From Tyto alba (taxonomy: Eukaryota; Chordata; Aves; Strigiformes; Tytonidae), in contig NW_024881321.1 in assembly GCF_018691265.1 (NCBI RefSeq), positions 22,542,198-22,606,197 on the forward strand: a stretch of DNA of 64,000 nucleotides. Direction: 5' to 3'. The number at the start of each line of letters is the position of its first letter. Positions within the stretch are counted from its first letter, which is position 1. Below are positions 40,864 to 51,290 of this stretch, one piece after another. A model generated the notes under the pieces. The model made no database searches. It saw only the letters and a program-made list of their open reading frames with translations, and was not told where the DNA came from. A program made the position numbers and the translations under genes.

Positions 40864-41503
40864 CATAGAATCATAGAATCCCAGGTTGGAAAGGACCTCA
40901 AGGATCACCTAGTTCAAACTTTCTTTGAAAAATCACTGTCTGGAAAAGATGGTCCAACACCCTGGCCAATTGAATCTTAAAGGTGCCTGATGTTGGGGAA
41001 TCCACCGCTTCCTTGAGGAGATTATTCCAGTGCCTGATGGTTCTCATTGTGAAAATTTACCTCTAATGTGCAGTCAGAATCTTCCTAGGAGTAACTTATA
41101 CACATTACTCCTTGGCTTTTCCATGTGACTTCTTGTAAAAAGGGAGTCTCCATCTTCTTTGTAGGCACCCTTTCAATACTGGAACACAGTGATAAGGTCT
41201 CCCCTGAGCCTTTTCTTCTCAAAGCTGAACAAACCCAGTTCTCTCAGCCTTTCCTCATACAACAGGCTTCCCAGTCCATTGATCATTTTTTGGTCCTCCC
41301 CTGGACCCTCTTGAGCCTGTCCACATTGTTTTTGTATAGCAGTGACCAAAACTGTACACCATATTCCAGGTGTGGCCTGACAAGCACTGAGTAGAGTGCA
41401 GTAATGACTTCTTTATCTCTGCTGGTGCTGCACTTGTTGATGCAGCCCAGCATCCTGTTGGCTTTCTTTATCTTTTCAGCGCACTGTTCACTCATATTGA
41501 GGT
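40864..41503 (-). mobile_element. 5'-truncated CR1 LINE, minus strand (hybrid copy)
   Basis: Mirror of the CR1 at 18026-18665. On the plus strand it opens with the reverse-complemented octamer (catagaatcatagaat) and its 3' tail (40864-40970) differs from the other copy at about one base in four or five. From 40971 onward it becomes identical to the other copy through its 5' truncation point and beyond. The minus-strand frame 41283-41495 gives the same reverse-transcriptase C-terminus residue for residue. The CR1 here is therefore a hybrid: one tail, another body. Confidence 0.9.
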
Positions 41504-41634
41504 TGTAAAATTAAATGTAAAATAATTATGTGTTTTATAAATCATATATATATTAAAAATAATAATCAAAACATAAAGAATTTGATCGATATGAGTAAAT
41601 ATATGAAAGATAAGCTTTTACTGATATAAAATAA
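40971..41634 (-). repeat. Right arm of 664-bp inverted repeat
   Basis: Reverse complement of 17895-18558, same length, no mismatch seen where compared. The inner edge falls inside the CR1, where homology continues at lower identity; the outer edge (41634) falls in AT-rich DNA and is followed at once by TA/CA palindromes, with no homology to sequence left of 17895. Confidence 0.9.
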
Positions 41635-41640
41635 CTGTAT

Positions 41641-41810
41641 TTTCATATAGTTATTTATATAAACTATATGTGTATATATACACACATATTCACACATATA
41701 TACGTGTGTATATATAATATATATACACCTATGCATATATATATGTTTATATATAGTTATTTATAGAAGACTATACATTTTGTAAGAGATTTTTTTTTTT
41801 TTTTTTGAAC
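41641..41810. repeat. TA/CA-rich palindromic tract and poly-T
   Basis: Alternating tatata/cacaca text (41655-41760) with self-complementary parts such as tatatacacacata versus tatatacgtgtgtatata, followed by a T-run at about 41790-41805. Able to form hairpins; lies directly against the inverted-repeat arm. Confidence 0.8.
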
Positions 41811-44800
41811 TTTGGAACAAGTAGAGTTGGAGACGTAACTTCCATTTCTGTGTTATGAAACGATGAAAACATTACAGATTGTGTAATTATTTGTGCATGA
41901 AACAGAGCATCTTTACGCTGTACTTCAAAGTCTGATTTACAGTCCATGCAAGAAGCAAAATATCAAGAAAATCTTAACTATAATCCCCAGACTGCAAAGG
42001 GCCTTGTCTGCTTCCACATATTTGGTGGAAGCTTATGTAACCGTATAATTTAAAACTCCCAGCAAATGATATTAATTTGTCTTTGGGGGAGGTATAAAGA
42101 ATATTGTGTTCCTGACTGGATTAATGCCTGAAAATTGCATCAGGCCGGGAAGTCCCATGAAAATTAAATAAACTATTAGTACTATGCAGTGCAGCATGTA
42201 TGTTCTCAGTCACACGACATGAGTGGCCACAGAGGGTGTAACCCTCTCTGTTTTACACCATGTAAATTTATGCAGAAACACAGGTTTTTTGATATCACTT
42301 TTGATATCAGGTGGGCTCAGATTACTGTCCTGAAATGCATTCAGTAGAAATACTGTAATACTTATTACTAGGTTTAATTTTTCTCTTGGCTAAAAGATCA
42401 AAAGTCAGTGCAACATTTTTGTCATTTTGACTGGCATTTATTATTGTTTTAAATCTATTGAAGAAGTTATTTGACTTCAGTCAGTAGACATCGATGAGAT
42501 CTGTAAAATAAGTCTCAATGAATCTCACTGTTAAAGTTATTTCTAATTTTAAAATACACCTCATAAGAAAAGATGTTGCTTCAGCCTTTTTCCAGGTGTG
42601 TAGCTTTCAGATAACATAAGAAATATTTAAGTGTGCAAGGGGGAGTTAATCACTATTGGGAATGGTTTTGAACTAGACTCGGAGTTGATTAATATTTAAC
42701 ATGAAGGCCTGGCTGATGTTTAAAACAGGGGATTATGTTCTTTGCATTTCAGTTAAAAACATGTGTTCCTACCTTACTATAAAAACTTTAAATATCCAGA
42801 ACCTGTAGCATGTAAACATAGTCATGCTCCACCACCTGTAAATTAAATTTGTCAGTTCTGAATTATTTTTATTACTCAGCACAAATTTTAAGCAGGTATA
42901 TTTAATTTATAATTGGCTGAAATTATAGCCCCGTTCAAATATAGTATATTTTGTTTTCAGTAGAATTAACAGTTCTGTGAAATACAGGGTATATATCCAT
43001 GAGGCTGTACATGGAACATATGTTATAGATAAATAATCAATGTTCACTTTTCAGTGCAGTGTTCTGTTTCTGGGAAATTAAAACTGTGGGCACAATCTCT
43101 TCCCTTCTAAATTGAAATTACAGAAGTAGTAGTGAATTCCTAGCCCACTGCTAAAATATTTAACATCTGTATTATGGATGTAATTGTTCTGAAAATGTCT
43201 ACTAAGAAGAGTCTGAGATGTGGTGTACAGAAGATATGAGGGTGATCCATGAAGATATGTTTCAGTCCATCACATTACCTTTATTTCTTATTTACACCTG
43301 TAAATCTCACCGGACGTTATAAAATAATTCCTTAACAATATTAGAAGAAAATAAATTCTGTCAATGTTCCAAGAGGTTGTTTGTCACTCATAGGAGGAAG
43401 TCTACTGCTTAAGATAGAGAAAACATTAAGTACCACATTTTAGGAGGAATCAAAAGATTCAGCTTAATATAGACATTCTTCAGTGCAGTGAAGACTGTCT
43501 CATCTGTGCTAAAATCAGAACTACTGAAAGAGAGAAACATACACTATATAAATACAAAAATAAAAAGGCATTTCTGTTATGTTCATTTTAATACACATTA
43601 TAACATTCTCTCTTATTTACTAGGTACTGTAAAATAAAAGTACACTAAATTAGAAAAAAAATGAAGGAGGAATTGAAAAGTAGATGAACAATCATGAAAG
43701 GAACATCAAGGGCACAAGCACAAAATGATGATTTCCGGTTACAGTGCTTGAAAGCAATTAGACTGAGGAGAGATATTGCTCTGTTTATTTACCAACAGTA
43801 AATCTCTCTAGCTGAATAGGTAGTTACATCTTATAGTACAGCTCAGATTTGTTTCCTCTTAGCTGCAGAAAGAATTGCAAACAAAGGTGGCAGAACAGTT
43901 TCTTGTCTCATAGACAAGTGATTTTCCTACCTGTCTTTTATTTACGCCTCTGTCCACAAAATGTGTCCGATGGAATGAGTTCTAATGGAAGAGAAGATGT
44001 CTGTTGTTGGTGTTCTTATACTTAAAATAACTTGCATACTGAATGAATCCCATGATAAGCAAAAGGAATTAAAAGAAAGAGAGTACGTGTATCATGCATG
44101 TGAACATTTATCTTTTGGTATTTTTTTTTAAATAGTGAAGATGCAATTGGTTTAATTAACAAAATGAGAAAACAACAAATTAAATAAAAGCTCCTTGTTT
44201 TTTCCTTAAAAACTGAGTGTCAGATTTTATTTCCTTTTACCTATAATGCACTTTCTTCCCCATCAAGAAAACAATCAATTATTTAAGGAAAAAAAAAAAT
44301 ACAATGATGGCATGGGGTGAGCTTCATATTCGTGTTCAGAACACATTTCTTTATGTTCAGCAGTATTTCCTCTTTATTTGACATGTTACACCACTGATAT
44401 AGCACTGTTAGGGCCAGAAGCATAATTATATCAGCATCTTAGGAAAAGCAGAAGCAGTATTTCTTTGACATGTTTACCTTTTAAGAATATATTCTGTATG
44501 CCATGCATTGTAAGTATTTGGATTAATTTTGCACTTAATAACCATGCCACAGCTTCTTTGTTTTCAAAATTATTCTGAGCAGGTACTGAAAGAAAGAAAG
44601 GAGAGATGTGTTACAACACTATTAGGTGAAAAAAAAAGACATAGCTTTTTTTTTTGCACATTACTCTGGTACTGTTAATTACTTACTGTTATCTGATTAG
44701 CTTCTTCTGCTGGAAAGCTGCATGTGGGATATAGACTTCAAAATACATGCTAAGTTAGAATCCTAAAATCTGGGGATACAGATAGAACAGCTCATGTTAC

Positions 44801-45726
44801 CAACTCAAACTCAGTAAAATTGCCTTCCCTTGACTGTTCAAGGCTGCTGAATTCCAACATCTGTAAACTCGCTGGGAAAACTGCATGAAGTAGTGTCTTT
44901 ACTGCAGAAAAAAAAAATATTGTTTTTCCTTTAGTTTTACTAAAAATGAGTGAGGTAACACCAATTTAGAATTTATGAAGAAAAATGTATTGTGATTCAT
45001 GTAATTCACACACCAAATTTGAGCCCAGGGCTAAACATTTTTGTATAAATGCTTTTCCCTTTTACTTTATTATAACAAAAGTTTTGAGTATTTTTTTATT
45101 GGAAGTATTTTCAGATCCCTAAATTCAGCTTTATAGTAGGTGGAAGCACAATTGAAATTGAAAAGAAGGGATAATCTCTTTAAATATCAATTTAAATAGT
45201 TTTATACTATCAATGTAAAAAAATTGCTTTAGAATAAACTGTCAGCATTACTTCTTCATTCTACTGATTTAAATGTTAATTATTTTGCTTTCAAATTTAA
45301 AATTTTGAGTGTTGGTAAAGATAACTTCGCTTTGAAGTTAATCTTGTCATGAAATCATAATTATAAAAGTGCATATATAATCTTCAGATTAGCTGGAATT
45401 CTGGTAATATTATTTTTACAACAGCTAAAATAAGTGGCATCCTAGTGGTTAACACCTTAATTCACTTGCTAAAAATATATGAGTTACTGGTAATGGTCCA
45501 TATAGTACCCTTAAACACAATGTTGTAATTCTGCAAAGAGAATCTGTTGTATGAAAGTAAACTGTTTCACTTCAATATTTGCTGGTGGGATGCTCACTTC
45601 TTTAAATTAACATTTAAAAAATTAGCCTTATTATCAAATCCCAGCTCTATTACAGACATTCACCAGATTCATGCTGTATGTAGGGACTTGAAGGTTTTCC
45701 TAAGAGAAATAAATACTTATTTCAAA
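41811..45726. other. AT-rich intergenic DNA, no gene seen
   Basis: Only short A- and T-runs are visible. The provirus is inserted at the right end of this stretch. Confidence 0.5.
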
Positions 45727-45731
45727 TCAGA
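45727..45731. repeat. Provirus target-site duplication (TCAGA), left
   Basis: Perfect match to 54171-54175 on the other side of the provirus. Confidence 0.9.
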
Positions 45732-46128
45732 TGTTATAAATTGAGACCACAATGGATCATAATCCAATTATAATTTTATTAATTATAGCAAGTAGAATAT
45801 GAGCAAAGACAGCGCTGGACGGCAGGGGAGTCTGCGCTCCGCCAACTGCCGTACTGATCAGTTCAAACAGTTCCTTTTTATACATTTTTACATCCGTGGT
45901 TGTCTTTGATCAGTACCCCTTCTGCTTGCACAAGTATCTGGTTTGTGTAAGCAATTGCGGTTATCTTATCTCACGCGGTCATCTTGTCTCACAGGTTATC
46001 TTGTCTCTCACAAGCGGTGTCTGGCAGCTATTTGCATAAGCAGTTTTTTTGTCTTTTGCCGCCTAACCTTTACATTGAGCTTAACATAAATTTCAATAAA
46101 CAATACCCTTAGTTCATAGTTTCTTACA
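45732..46128 (-). repeat. 3' LTR of the provirus
   Basis: 397 bp, TG...CA. Reading the minus strand: U3 with an octamer motif and three GATA-type repeats, TATA box (TATAAAAAGG, plus strand 45873-45882), AATAAA (45775-45780) and a short U5. No difference to 53774-54170 was found by eye. Confidence 0.95.
46030..46037 (-). promoter_or_regulatory. Octamer motif ATGCAAAT in U3
   Basis: A perfect POU-domain octamer on the minus strand, upstream of the TATA box; the copy in the 5' LTR is at 54072-54079. Established knowledge: Oct1/Oct4-type factors bind this octamer. Activity here is inference. Confidence 0.6.
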
Positions 46129-46130
46129 AT

Positions 46131-46146
46131 CCCCCCTTTTTCTTTT
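46131..46146 (-). other. Polypurine tract
   Basis: On the minus strand a run AAAAGAAAAAGGGGGG lies two bases before the 3' LTR. This is where plus-strand DNA synthesis is primed in retroviruses. Confidence 0.9.
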
Positions 46147-46838
46147 ATCCTATTATTGTTTATTAGATGCTACTTTCATTTTCGTCACTGCAAACAAACC
46201 TTTTTCCACAATTCCAACATTTATCATAACACTCTCAAGATAATACCTTACAATTACAATCATAGTTTTCACGTGGCATAACGCATTCACAACAATCTTT
46301 TCCACCAGGAAGCTCCTAATAGATCATCCCACCATTCTGAGTCTAACATTGAGGGTGTTTTCAGAGCACCATAGGTAAAACAGCTCTTATTCTATCTGCT
46401 ATGTGCAGTTGTCGCCTTAATGTTTTTGCCGTGTGTTATTTATTCCTTGCTTTGTTCAGTTAATCCAACAAGTTGTGACCAACATGCAATTTGCTACTAC
46501 TGTTTCACCTGTTGGCGTTAAGCAAATTCGAGCTGTGTGCCGAACTGCACAGTCAACCGTACTATCAGACACTCTGTAAACAATAATCAACAATTTATTA
46601 GCAAACAAGAACCTGAAATAATTAACTGTATAACAATCCAGCAAAGTCCCACGCGACACAATCAGAAAGAGAAAAAGTAAGAACCAAAGATATCAGCACT
46701 GTCCTTTGGATGTTGTCCTTCGATGTCTTGTTACCCTTACTCACGGGGCGGTAGCGATAGAAAGACAGAAAGAGTCCAAGAACAACAGTCACGCGCCGCG
46801 CGGTAACTCCTCTGATCAATAACATTTTCTTCTTTGAA
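46147..46838 (-). other. 3' proviral region, only short frames
   Basis: Between the last membrane-protein frame and the polypurine tract lie two overlapping 67-codon minus-strand frames (46622-46825 and 46456-46659). The first has a strongly hydrophobic stretch (VLISLVLTFSLSDC) that could be a signal or anchor segment; the second has five Cys in its last 35 residues. A donor-like GTGAGTAAG and an acceptor-like pyrimidine tract plus CAG lie between them. Neither resembles a protein I recognise; they may be remnants of a lost reading frame or untranslated leader. Confidence 0.35.
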
Positions 46839-47045
46839 CTATAAGTCTGTTTCCATCACCTCATCAAGGTTTCGAGGGCGTCTTAGTTGTCTTCGTGATC
46901 TTGGAGGATTGGGGGGAGGAGGTGATCTCCGACACCAGCCACGAGACATTCCCTCGCATACCGCGATGGCAACGACAGTCACCACCAATATAATGAAAAA
47001 TCCCAACAGCAGGGCGGCGCACACGGGATCGTCCCCTACTCCCAT
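46839..47045 (-). CDS. Small single-pass membrane protein frame in env position
   Basis: A 68-codon frame starting at an ATG in good context (gggaagATGgga); the open frame extends upstream to an ATG at 47285 (148 codons). The short form has a short hydrophilic start (MGVGDDPVC), one transmembrane segment of about 21 residues (AALLLGFFIILVVTVVAIAV), then a basic, proline-rich tail with SPPPPNPP and several Arg. This is the topology of a type III or tail-anchored membrane protein. I do not recognise the family. The region is much richer in G and C than the host flanks. A longer overlapping frame (182 codons, 46864-47412) lacks any such organisation and looks incidental. It could be a genuine accessory gene, a shifted env remnant, or chance. 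Confidence 0.4.
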   Translation of the reverse strand: MGVGDDPVCAALLLGFFIILVVTVVAIAVCEGMSRGWCRRSPPPPNPPRSRRQLRRPRNLDEVMETDL

Positions 47046-47321
47046 CTTCCCAAGATTGCAATCCAGCGGGATCAGTAAGATTAGTGGGATAGTCCAGCCC
47101 CAGGCTAGCGGCTTGACCGAGGAAGGTCCAAGTGCGCAATGAGCGGAAGTTTCTCTTCCACCCAGAATGCCTGTGCTGCCTAGATCTGGGCGGGCCTGGC
47201 AGTTGTTTTTGCCATCCGGGTATAGCCGAACTTTCGAGACCCTCCAACAACACATGCGCTTTGGACTGGGGGCGTGGAAATCCATCTTCCTGCTGTGTAT
47301 GTGGACCCTGACTCCTGATCC

Positions 47322-47807
47322 CTACAGACCAGGCAGGTTCTCCACTCCCGCTCTCACTCTTGTACCTCCGATACCGCGAAAACAATGGAGCGTGCTTATG
47401 CATGGGCAGCAATTTATTGTGCAGCCTCGATGTTGGTAGCCCTCACTTTGTTTGCCTTTTTTACTACATATCTTTTGCCCTTGTAAATGTTCCTCTTTCA
47501 AGTACCCATGTAGTTGTATCTGCTTATGTAAACCACCATCTCCTTTGGTTAACCATGTTGAAAATTCTGTTATAGGTCTTTTCGGCGGTTTTGGTACTGG
47601 CTGTTTTACTTCTGTCACATCTTTTACTTGGATTCTCTTCTTCCTACTAAAATATCTCCATCCACCCTTCTGTCTTTGGGAAAGCAAAGCCACTCTCATG
47701 TTGGACATAACAGTAAAGCACTTGCTGCACAAATTTGCCACTATTAAAGCAAACCATACCAGGATGATTAGCAGAGGTCCGGTATAACATATACTCCCAC
47801 CTCTCAT
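47322..47807 (-). pseudogene. Membrane-anchor frame, possible Env C-terminus
   Basis: A 161-codon frame from the ATG at 47807 (the open frame extends a little further upstream). Residues about 9-28 form one hydrophobic segment beginning GPLLIILVW and ending in Cys, followed by SKCFTVM and a basic tail with a PKPPKRP stretch. The 'GPLL + hydrophobic + Cys' layout followed by a short amphipathic tail recalls the membrane anchor of gammaretroviral Env; on that view surface and ectodomain regions upstream have been lost. The later part of the frame shows no viral feature. The alternative is an accessory membrane protein like the one at 46839-47045. No fusion peptide or immunosuppressive-domain-like stretch with CX6CC was found upstream. 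Confidence 0.45.
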
Positions 47808-48091
47808 GCCTATGGGGTTGCAGCCCACAGCTGAGAAAAAGGTCTTCTTGGTGGCGAGCACAGAGGTTAACCCGGTCTTGCCCTCTACTGTTTAACAAAT
47901 CCGTGTGTTAAGAGTTAGTCAATTCAAGTGCAGCTCCTTTGTAGCCACTTCCTTTGTTTCTAAGCAAAGCAAAATTTTGGCACTTTCCGATAGTGTCCTC
48001 CCATCAACTCTCAGGGACATCACAAATTCTGGGGACTAACCTCTTTTTCCCCGTAAATCAAGGTTACAGTTCATGCCCCTTCCCTATACAG

Positions 48092-48322
48092 TTATAAGAC
48101 AATTTTCTCCATCTGCAAGAAATACCACATCCGGTAACACATTTCACATTCACACAAAACCCACGCTTCATGACATCCATACATACACTCGAGACAAGGT
48201 ATTACCCAATTAGGTTGATTTTCTAGCAATGCCTAATTGACTCCAAAATGCTCATAATCTGTTACCAAAAGCCACTCTGTAACATGTCTGTCAGTTAATG
48301 CTTGGTAAACTCCAGCTTTTCC
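48092..48322 (-). pseudogene. Cys-rich short frame between integrase and env position
   Basis: A 77-codon stretch on the minus strand, open except for one internal TAG (48233-48235). After that stop it holds six closely spaced Cys with one His (CLECMYGCHEAWVLCECEMC), preceded by ENQPNWVIP. The spacing C-x2-C-x3-C-x6-C-x-C-x2-C suggests a metal-binding or disulfide-rich knob. It starts no further from the integrase end than a spliced env or accessory gene would. I recognise no family. It may be a relic of env surface protein or of an accessory gene. Confidence 0.3.
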
Positions 48323-48328
48323 CTGACA

Positions 48329-48368
48329 GTTTTTTTGTTTGTTTGTTTGTTTTTTTGTTTTTGTTTCC
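48329..48368. repeat. (TTTG)n / T-rich tract inside the provirus
   Basis: A run of T interrupted by G every fourth base. It is a simple repeat expansion within non-conserved proviral sequence. Confidence 0.8.
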
Positions 48369-48579
48369 TTATACAGCAAGTAAGTAAATGAATAAGTAAA
48401 TTTTCACAGTGTTACCTCTGAGCCCAGTTAAAAACCCAGTCAAACCACTGGTTAAGAGTCATTCAATCCCCTCCTGATGAATTTACTTAGTCCTTTGAGG
48501 GTGACTTGTAGTTGGTCAGTTGATGGTACCACAGTCCACTCCTGAGGCTTTTCCACCGGTCCTTTTCCTCAGGAGGCAA

Positions 48580-49728
48580 GAGTCCACCCCTTTTCTTTTG
48601 TTCGGATCGCTGTCTCGGTGGTCAGCAGCACCCGAAATGCACCTTCCCACTCGGGAGTTAATGATTAATCTTTCCACACTTTTATCAATACCCAATCACC
48701 TGGTTTTACATTGTGGATATTAAAAGCCAATAGTGGTATTTGAGGCAGAAGTCCTTTCTTTCTTAATTTCATTAAAGTGTTACCAATTCTTATTACATAC
48801 TTTCTTACATATTGATCTCCTACTTCAGGGATGACAATATCCCTGTCATTACTCATACATGGTAATCCAAGCATCATTTCATAGGGAGAAATACCCAGGT
48901 CTGTTCGTGGCTGAGTATTGATCCTTAATAAGGCCAATGGCAGGCATTTAATCCAAGACATCTGAGTCTCAATCATTAACTTAGTCAAGGTTTGTTTTGA
49001 AGTTTGATTCATTCTTTCTCCTCTTCCAGAACTCCGAGGATGCCATGGGGTGTGCCATGCCCATTCGATCCCTAAGGCTTCAGATAGCTGTTGTATATAA
49101 TTTTTAAAATTAAATGTGTTCCTCCGCCCAAGTCTATTCTTTCTATTAATCCATATCTGGGGATAATGTTTTCCAGTAACACCTTGGATACCATGCTTGC
49201 CATTGCCCTTGGTGTGGGGGATTGCTTCCACCCAATGAGTTAAGTGAGCCACTAATACCAACAAATACTTTCACCCTTGTATTTGAGGTAGCTCTGTTAA
49301 GTCTACCTGGAGGCTTTGTATGGCTAGCTCCTATTCCCCAGCCACCCTTTTTTTTTTTATCTCATTACCTTTTTGTTCACTTTTTAACAAATCAAACATC
49401 GATCAACTAGTTGTTTAGCCACCATATATATATTCCTATACACCCATATTGTCTAAGGAAATGATCACAAAGTGATTGTGTTCCCCAATGTATTTTCTAA
49501 TGTATTAATGACAGAATTTCTCATGATCTGAATTTCTCATGATCTTGTTTTGTTTAACATCTGCCTTCCATCTGCTAAAGTCCATTTTCCTTCTGAATCT
49601 TTTCCCCCCTTATTTTTAAGTATATCCTTTTCTTGTTCTGTGAAATTTGGGGCTAAATTCTCATAATCCCCTGGTATTATTACCAATAAAACTACCAATG
49701 ATGATTCTGTAGCTGCTTCTCTGGCTAC
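48580..49728 (-). pseudogene. pol: pol: integrase, broken
   Basis: Order on the minus strand: zinc-binding region (H...H then CxxC, around 49480-49360) interrupted by shifts and stops; catalytic core in the frame 49264-48665, where the last acidic residue lies in a GERMNQT stretch after WHPRSSGR; then the C-terminal domain with PGDWVLIKVWKD, followed by a stop and continuing as LTPEWEGAFRVLLTTETAI. Integrase inserts viral DNA into the chromosome. The N-terminal region carries a perfect 16-bp tandem duplication (49514-49545), which by itself shifts the frame. The copy cannot make a working enzyme. Confidence 0.85.
49514..49545. repeat. 16-bp tandem duplication within integrase region
   Basis: The unit gaatttctcatgatct occurs twice in direct succession without a mismatch. 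16 is not a multiple of three, so the duplication disrupts the reading frame. Confidence 0.9.
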
Positions 49729-50205
49729 TTAATCTGCTAAATTATTCCCCCTTATTTCCATTGATGCTCCCCTCTGATGTCCTTTCACATGCACAATTGC
49801 AATTTCTGTGGGGAGCTTCAGGGCTTCTAAAACTTCTCTGATCAGCCGCTCGTGTACTAGCTCCTTCCCTTTTGTATTTATAAGCCCTCTTTCTTCCCAT
49901 ATTTTTCCAAATGTGTGGACCACTCCAAATGCATACTTTGAGTCTGTGTACACTGTCCCTTCCTTATCTCTCAAATATACCAATGTCTGTTTTAGGGCAT
50001 AGAGTTCACAGACTTGTGCTGACCACCCAGCAGGTAATTTCCCCTTTTCAAACACTTCCATCTTCTGCCTCTCGATAATTACATAACCCAATATTTTTCC
50101 TTCTAGGCATCGAGAGGACCCATCAATAAATAGTTTTTCTCTATAGGGCAAAGGTTTATTTAACAGATCTTCTCTTATTTTCGTTTGATAATTTATAAAA
50201 TCCAA
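49729..50205 (-). pseudogene. pol: pol: RNase H domain
   Basis: A 158-codon open stretch with the acidic residues of retroviral RNase H in order: Asp in FIDGSSR (about residue 28), Glu in QVCELYALKQT (about 67), Asp in VYTDSKYAFG (about 87), His in VHVKGHQRG and a terminal Asp in NNLAD. RNase H degrades the RNA strand during reverse transcription. The end of the RT connection (the FINYQTKIREDLL stretch) precedes it. Immediately upstream comes protease text of the second module, so the polymerase part of RT is absent; the junction lies near 50205-50220. This is the best preserved domain of the element. Confidence 0.85.
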
Positions 50206-50209
50206 ACAG

Positions 50210-50558
50210 TTATGCTCTGGTTCCTAAATATCCTCCCCGATTCTCCTCCCATAATTCTAGTAATTTAACCACTAGTTTTCCTTCACCCAGCACCACACCT
50301 ATTCCTAATTGCACTTGTAAATCTCTACCTAGCAAATTACATCCTACCCCTGGCATTAACAACAAATCATTAACAGCATATTGATCTTCCCCTTGTATTA
50401 ACACATTCTTTATAACTGGGACCAAAAACCCCTTCACCTTTAGCCCCTACAGCCCAAGTTGTATCTTTTACATAATCTTCCTCCTGGGGTCTTAATTTCA
50501 AATTTATCAAGGGCTCTTCTGTTGGTATATCCCCCAGGAGGTAGAGTCCCTGACACCC
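50210..50558 (-). pseudogene. pro: Second protease copy, catalytic motif deleted
   Basis: After the gag stop UAG of the second module the reading continues in frame as GCQGLYLLGD and PLINLKLRP, the same entry as in the first module. The C-terminal half of a retroviral aspartic protease follows (GAKGE-like text, then NDLLLMPGVGCNLLGRDLQ with the conserved GRD). The part that should hold the Asp-Thr-Gly active site is missing between these, and a frame change lies near 50437. Proteases of this type cleave Gag and Gag-Pol; this copy cannot. Confidence 0.75.
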
Positions 50559-51290
50559 CTAGTGATTACCACCCTCATCCTGTTGGGTTACTTCAAACAC
50601 CAACAGGTCCCGTATTCTCTGGGGGCATTCTTGTTTATAATGCCCCCCCTTCCCACAATGAAAACATTCCCTTGTGATTTCCCTAGCCAGTGGTGCCTCT
50701 TGGTTCCGCCTTCCCTTTCATTCCCTTGCCTGTTTCAAATTTGTGATTTCCCGTCTGAGATTCCTTGTGTTTGTTTCTAACAGCTTCTTGTGCAGTTATC
50801 ATAGTTTTAGCTTTAGTTTTAGCCTCTTCTTCATCCTTCCTAATATCTACTTTCTGTGCTTCTCTCAGGAGTTCCTCCAGACTCTTATTATAATGACCTA
50901 GAGTCACTCATATCTCTCCTCCGCTCTTGTTCATTCTGATTCCACTGCAGAGGGGTTACAGGGAGTTTCCTTTCCCCGGGTATCCCCTGCTGATTTTCTC
51001 TCTCCCATATCCACATTCCAACCGTTCTGATCATCTGTCTTTCTTCAGGAGAGAAAAAAATTCCCGTAATCGACTGCATCTCCTCCCATGTATATATATA
51101 CACTGGGTCCCAAAAATTGATCAGTCTTCTCTGACAGCCCCACAGGGTCCTCTAATAACCTCCTAAATTCATTCTTATACGCTCTCACTTCTACATTAGT
51201 GAGCGGCACATCCACAAATCCCATCCCCCCTTGAATTCCTGCCGCTGGGACTTCCCCGCAAGGGATTAACCCTAGCCGCCCCGTGCTCCC
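50559..51290 (-). pseudogene. gag: Second, divergent gag: capsid to nucleocapsid
   Basis: The stretch starts in the p12/capsid boundary region (IPCGEVPAAG, then VDVPLTNVEVRAYKNEFRRL), passes through capsid (YTWEEMQSITG, then ERQMIRTVGMWIW), skips much of the capsid C-terminal half, reaches LEELLREAQKV with a charged stretch, and ends with one zinc knuckle (CFHCGKGGHYKQEC, 50625-50666) and a UAG at 50559-50561. It is clearly related to, but different from, the first gag: YTWEEMQSI against YTWDEMQSI. A TA-repeat length change near 51103 shifts the frame. Matrix and PPPY are absent. It begins right after the broken RT of the first module, separated from it only by a TAA. Confidence 0.85.

Noticed and set aside
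46834..47142. 102-codon plus-strand frame inside the provirus
   Set aside because: Antisense to the membrane-protein frame; no motif suggesting an antisense gene.
46864..47412. 182-codon minus-strand frame in the provirus
   Set aside because: It overlaps the frame with a clear membrane helix and itself has no hydrophobic segment, viral motif or repeat; judged a GC-rich shadow.
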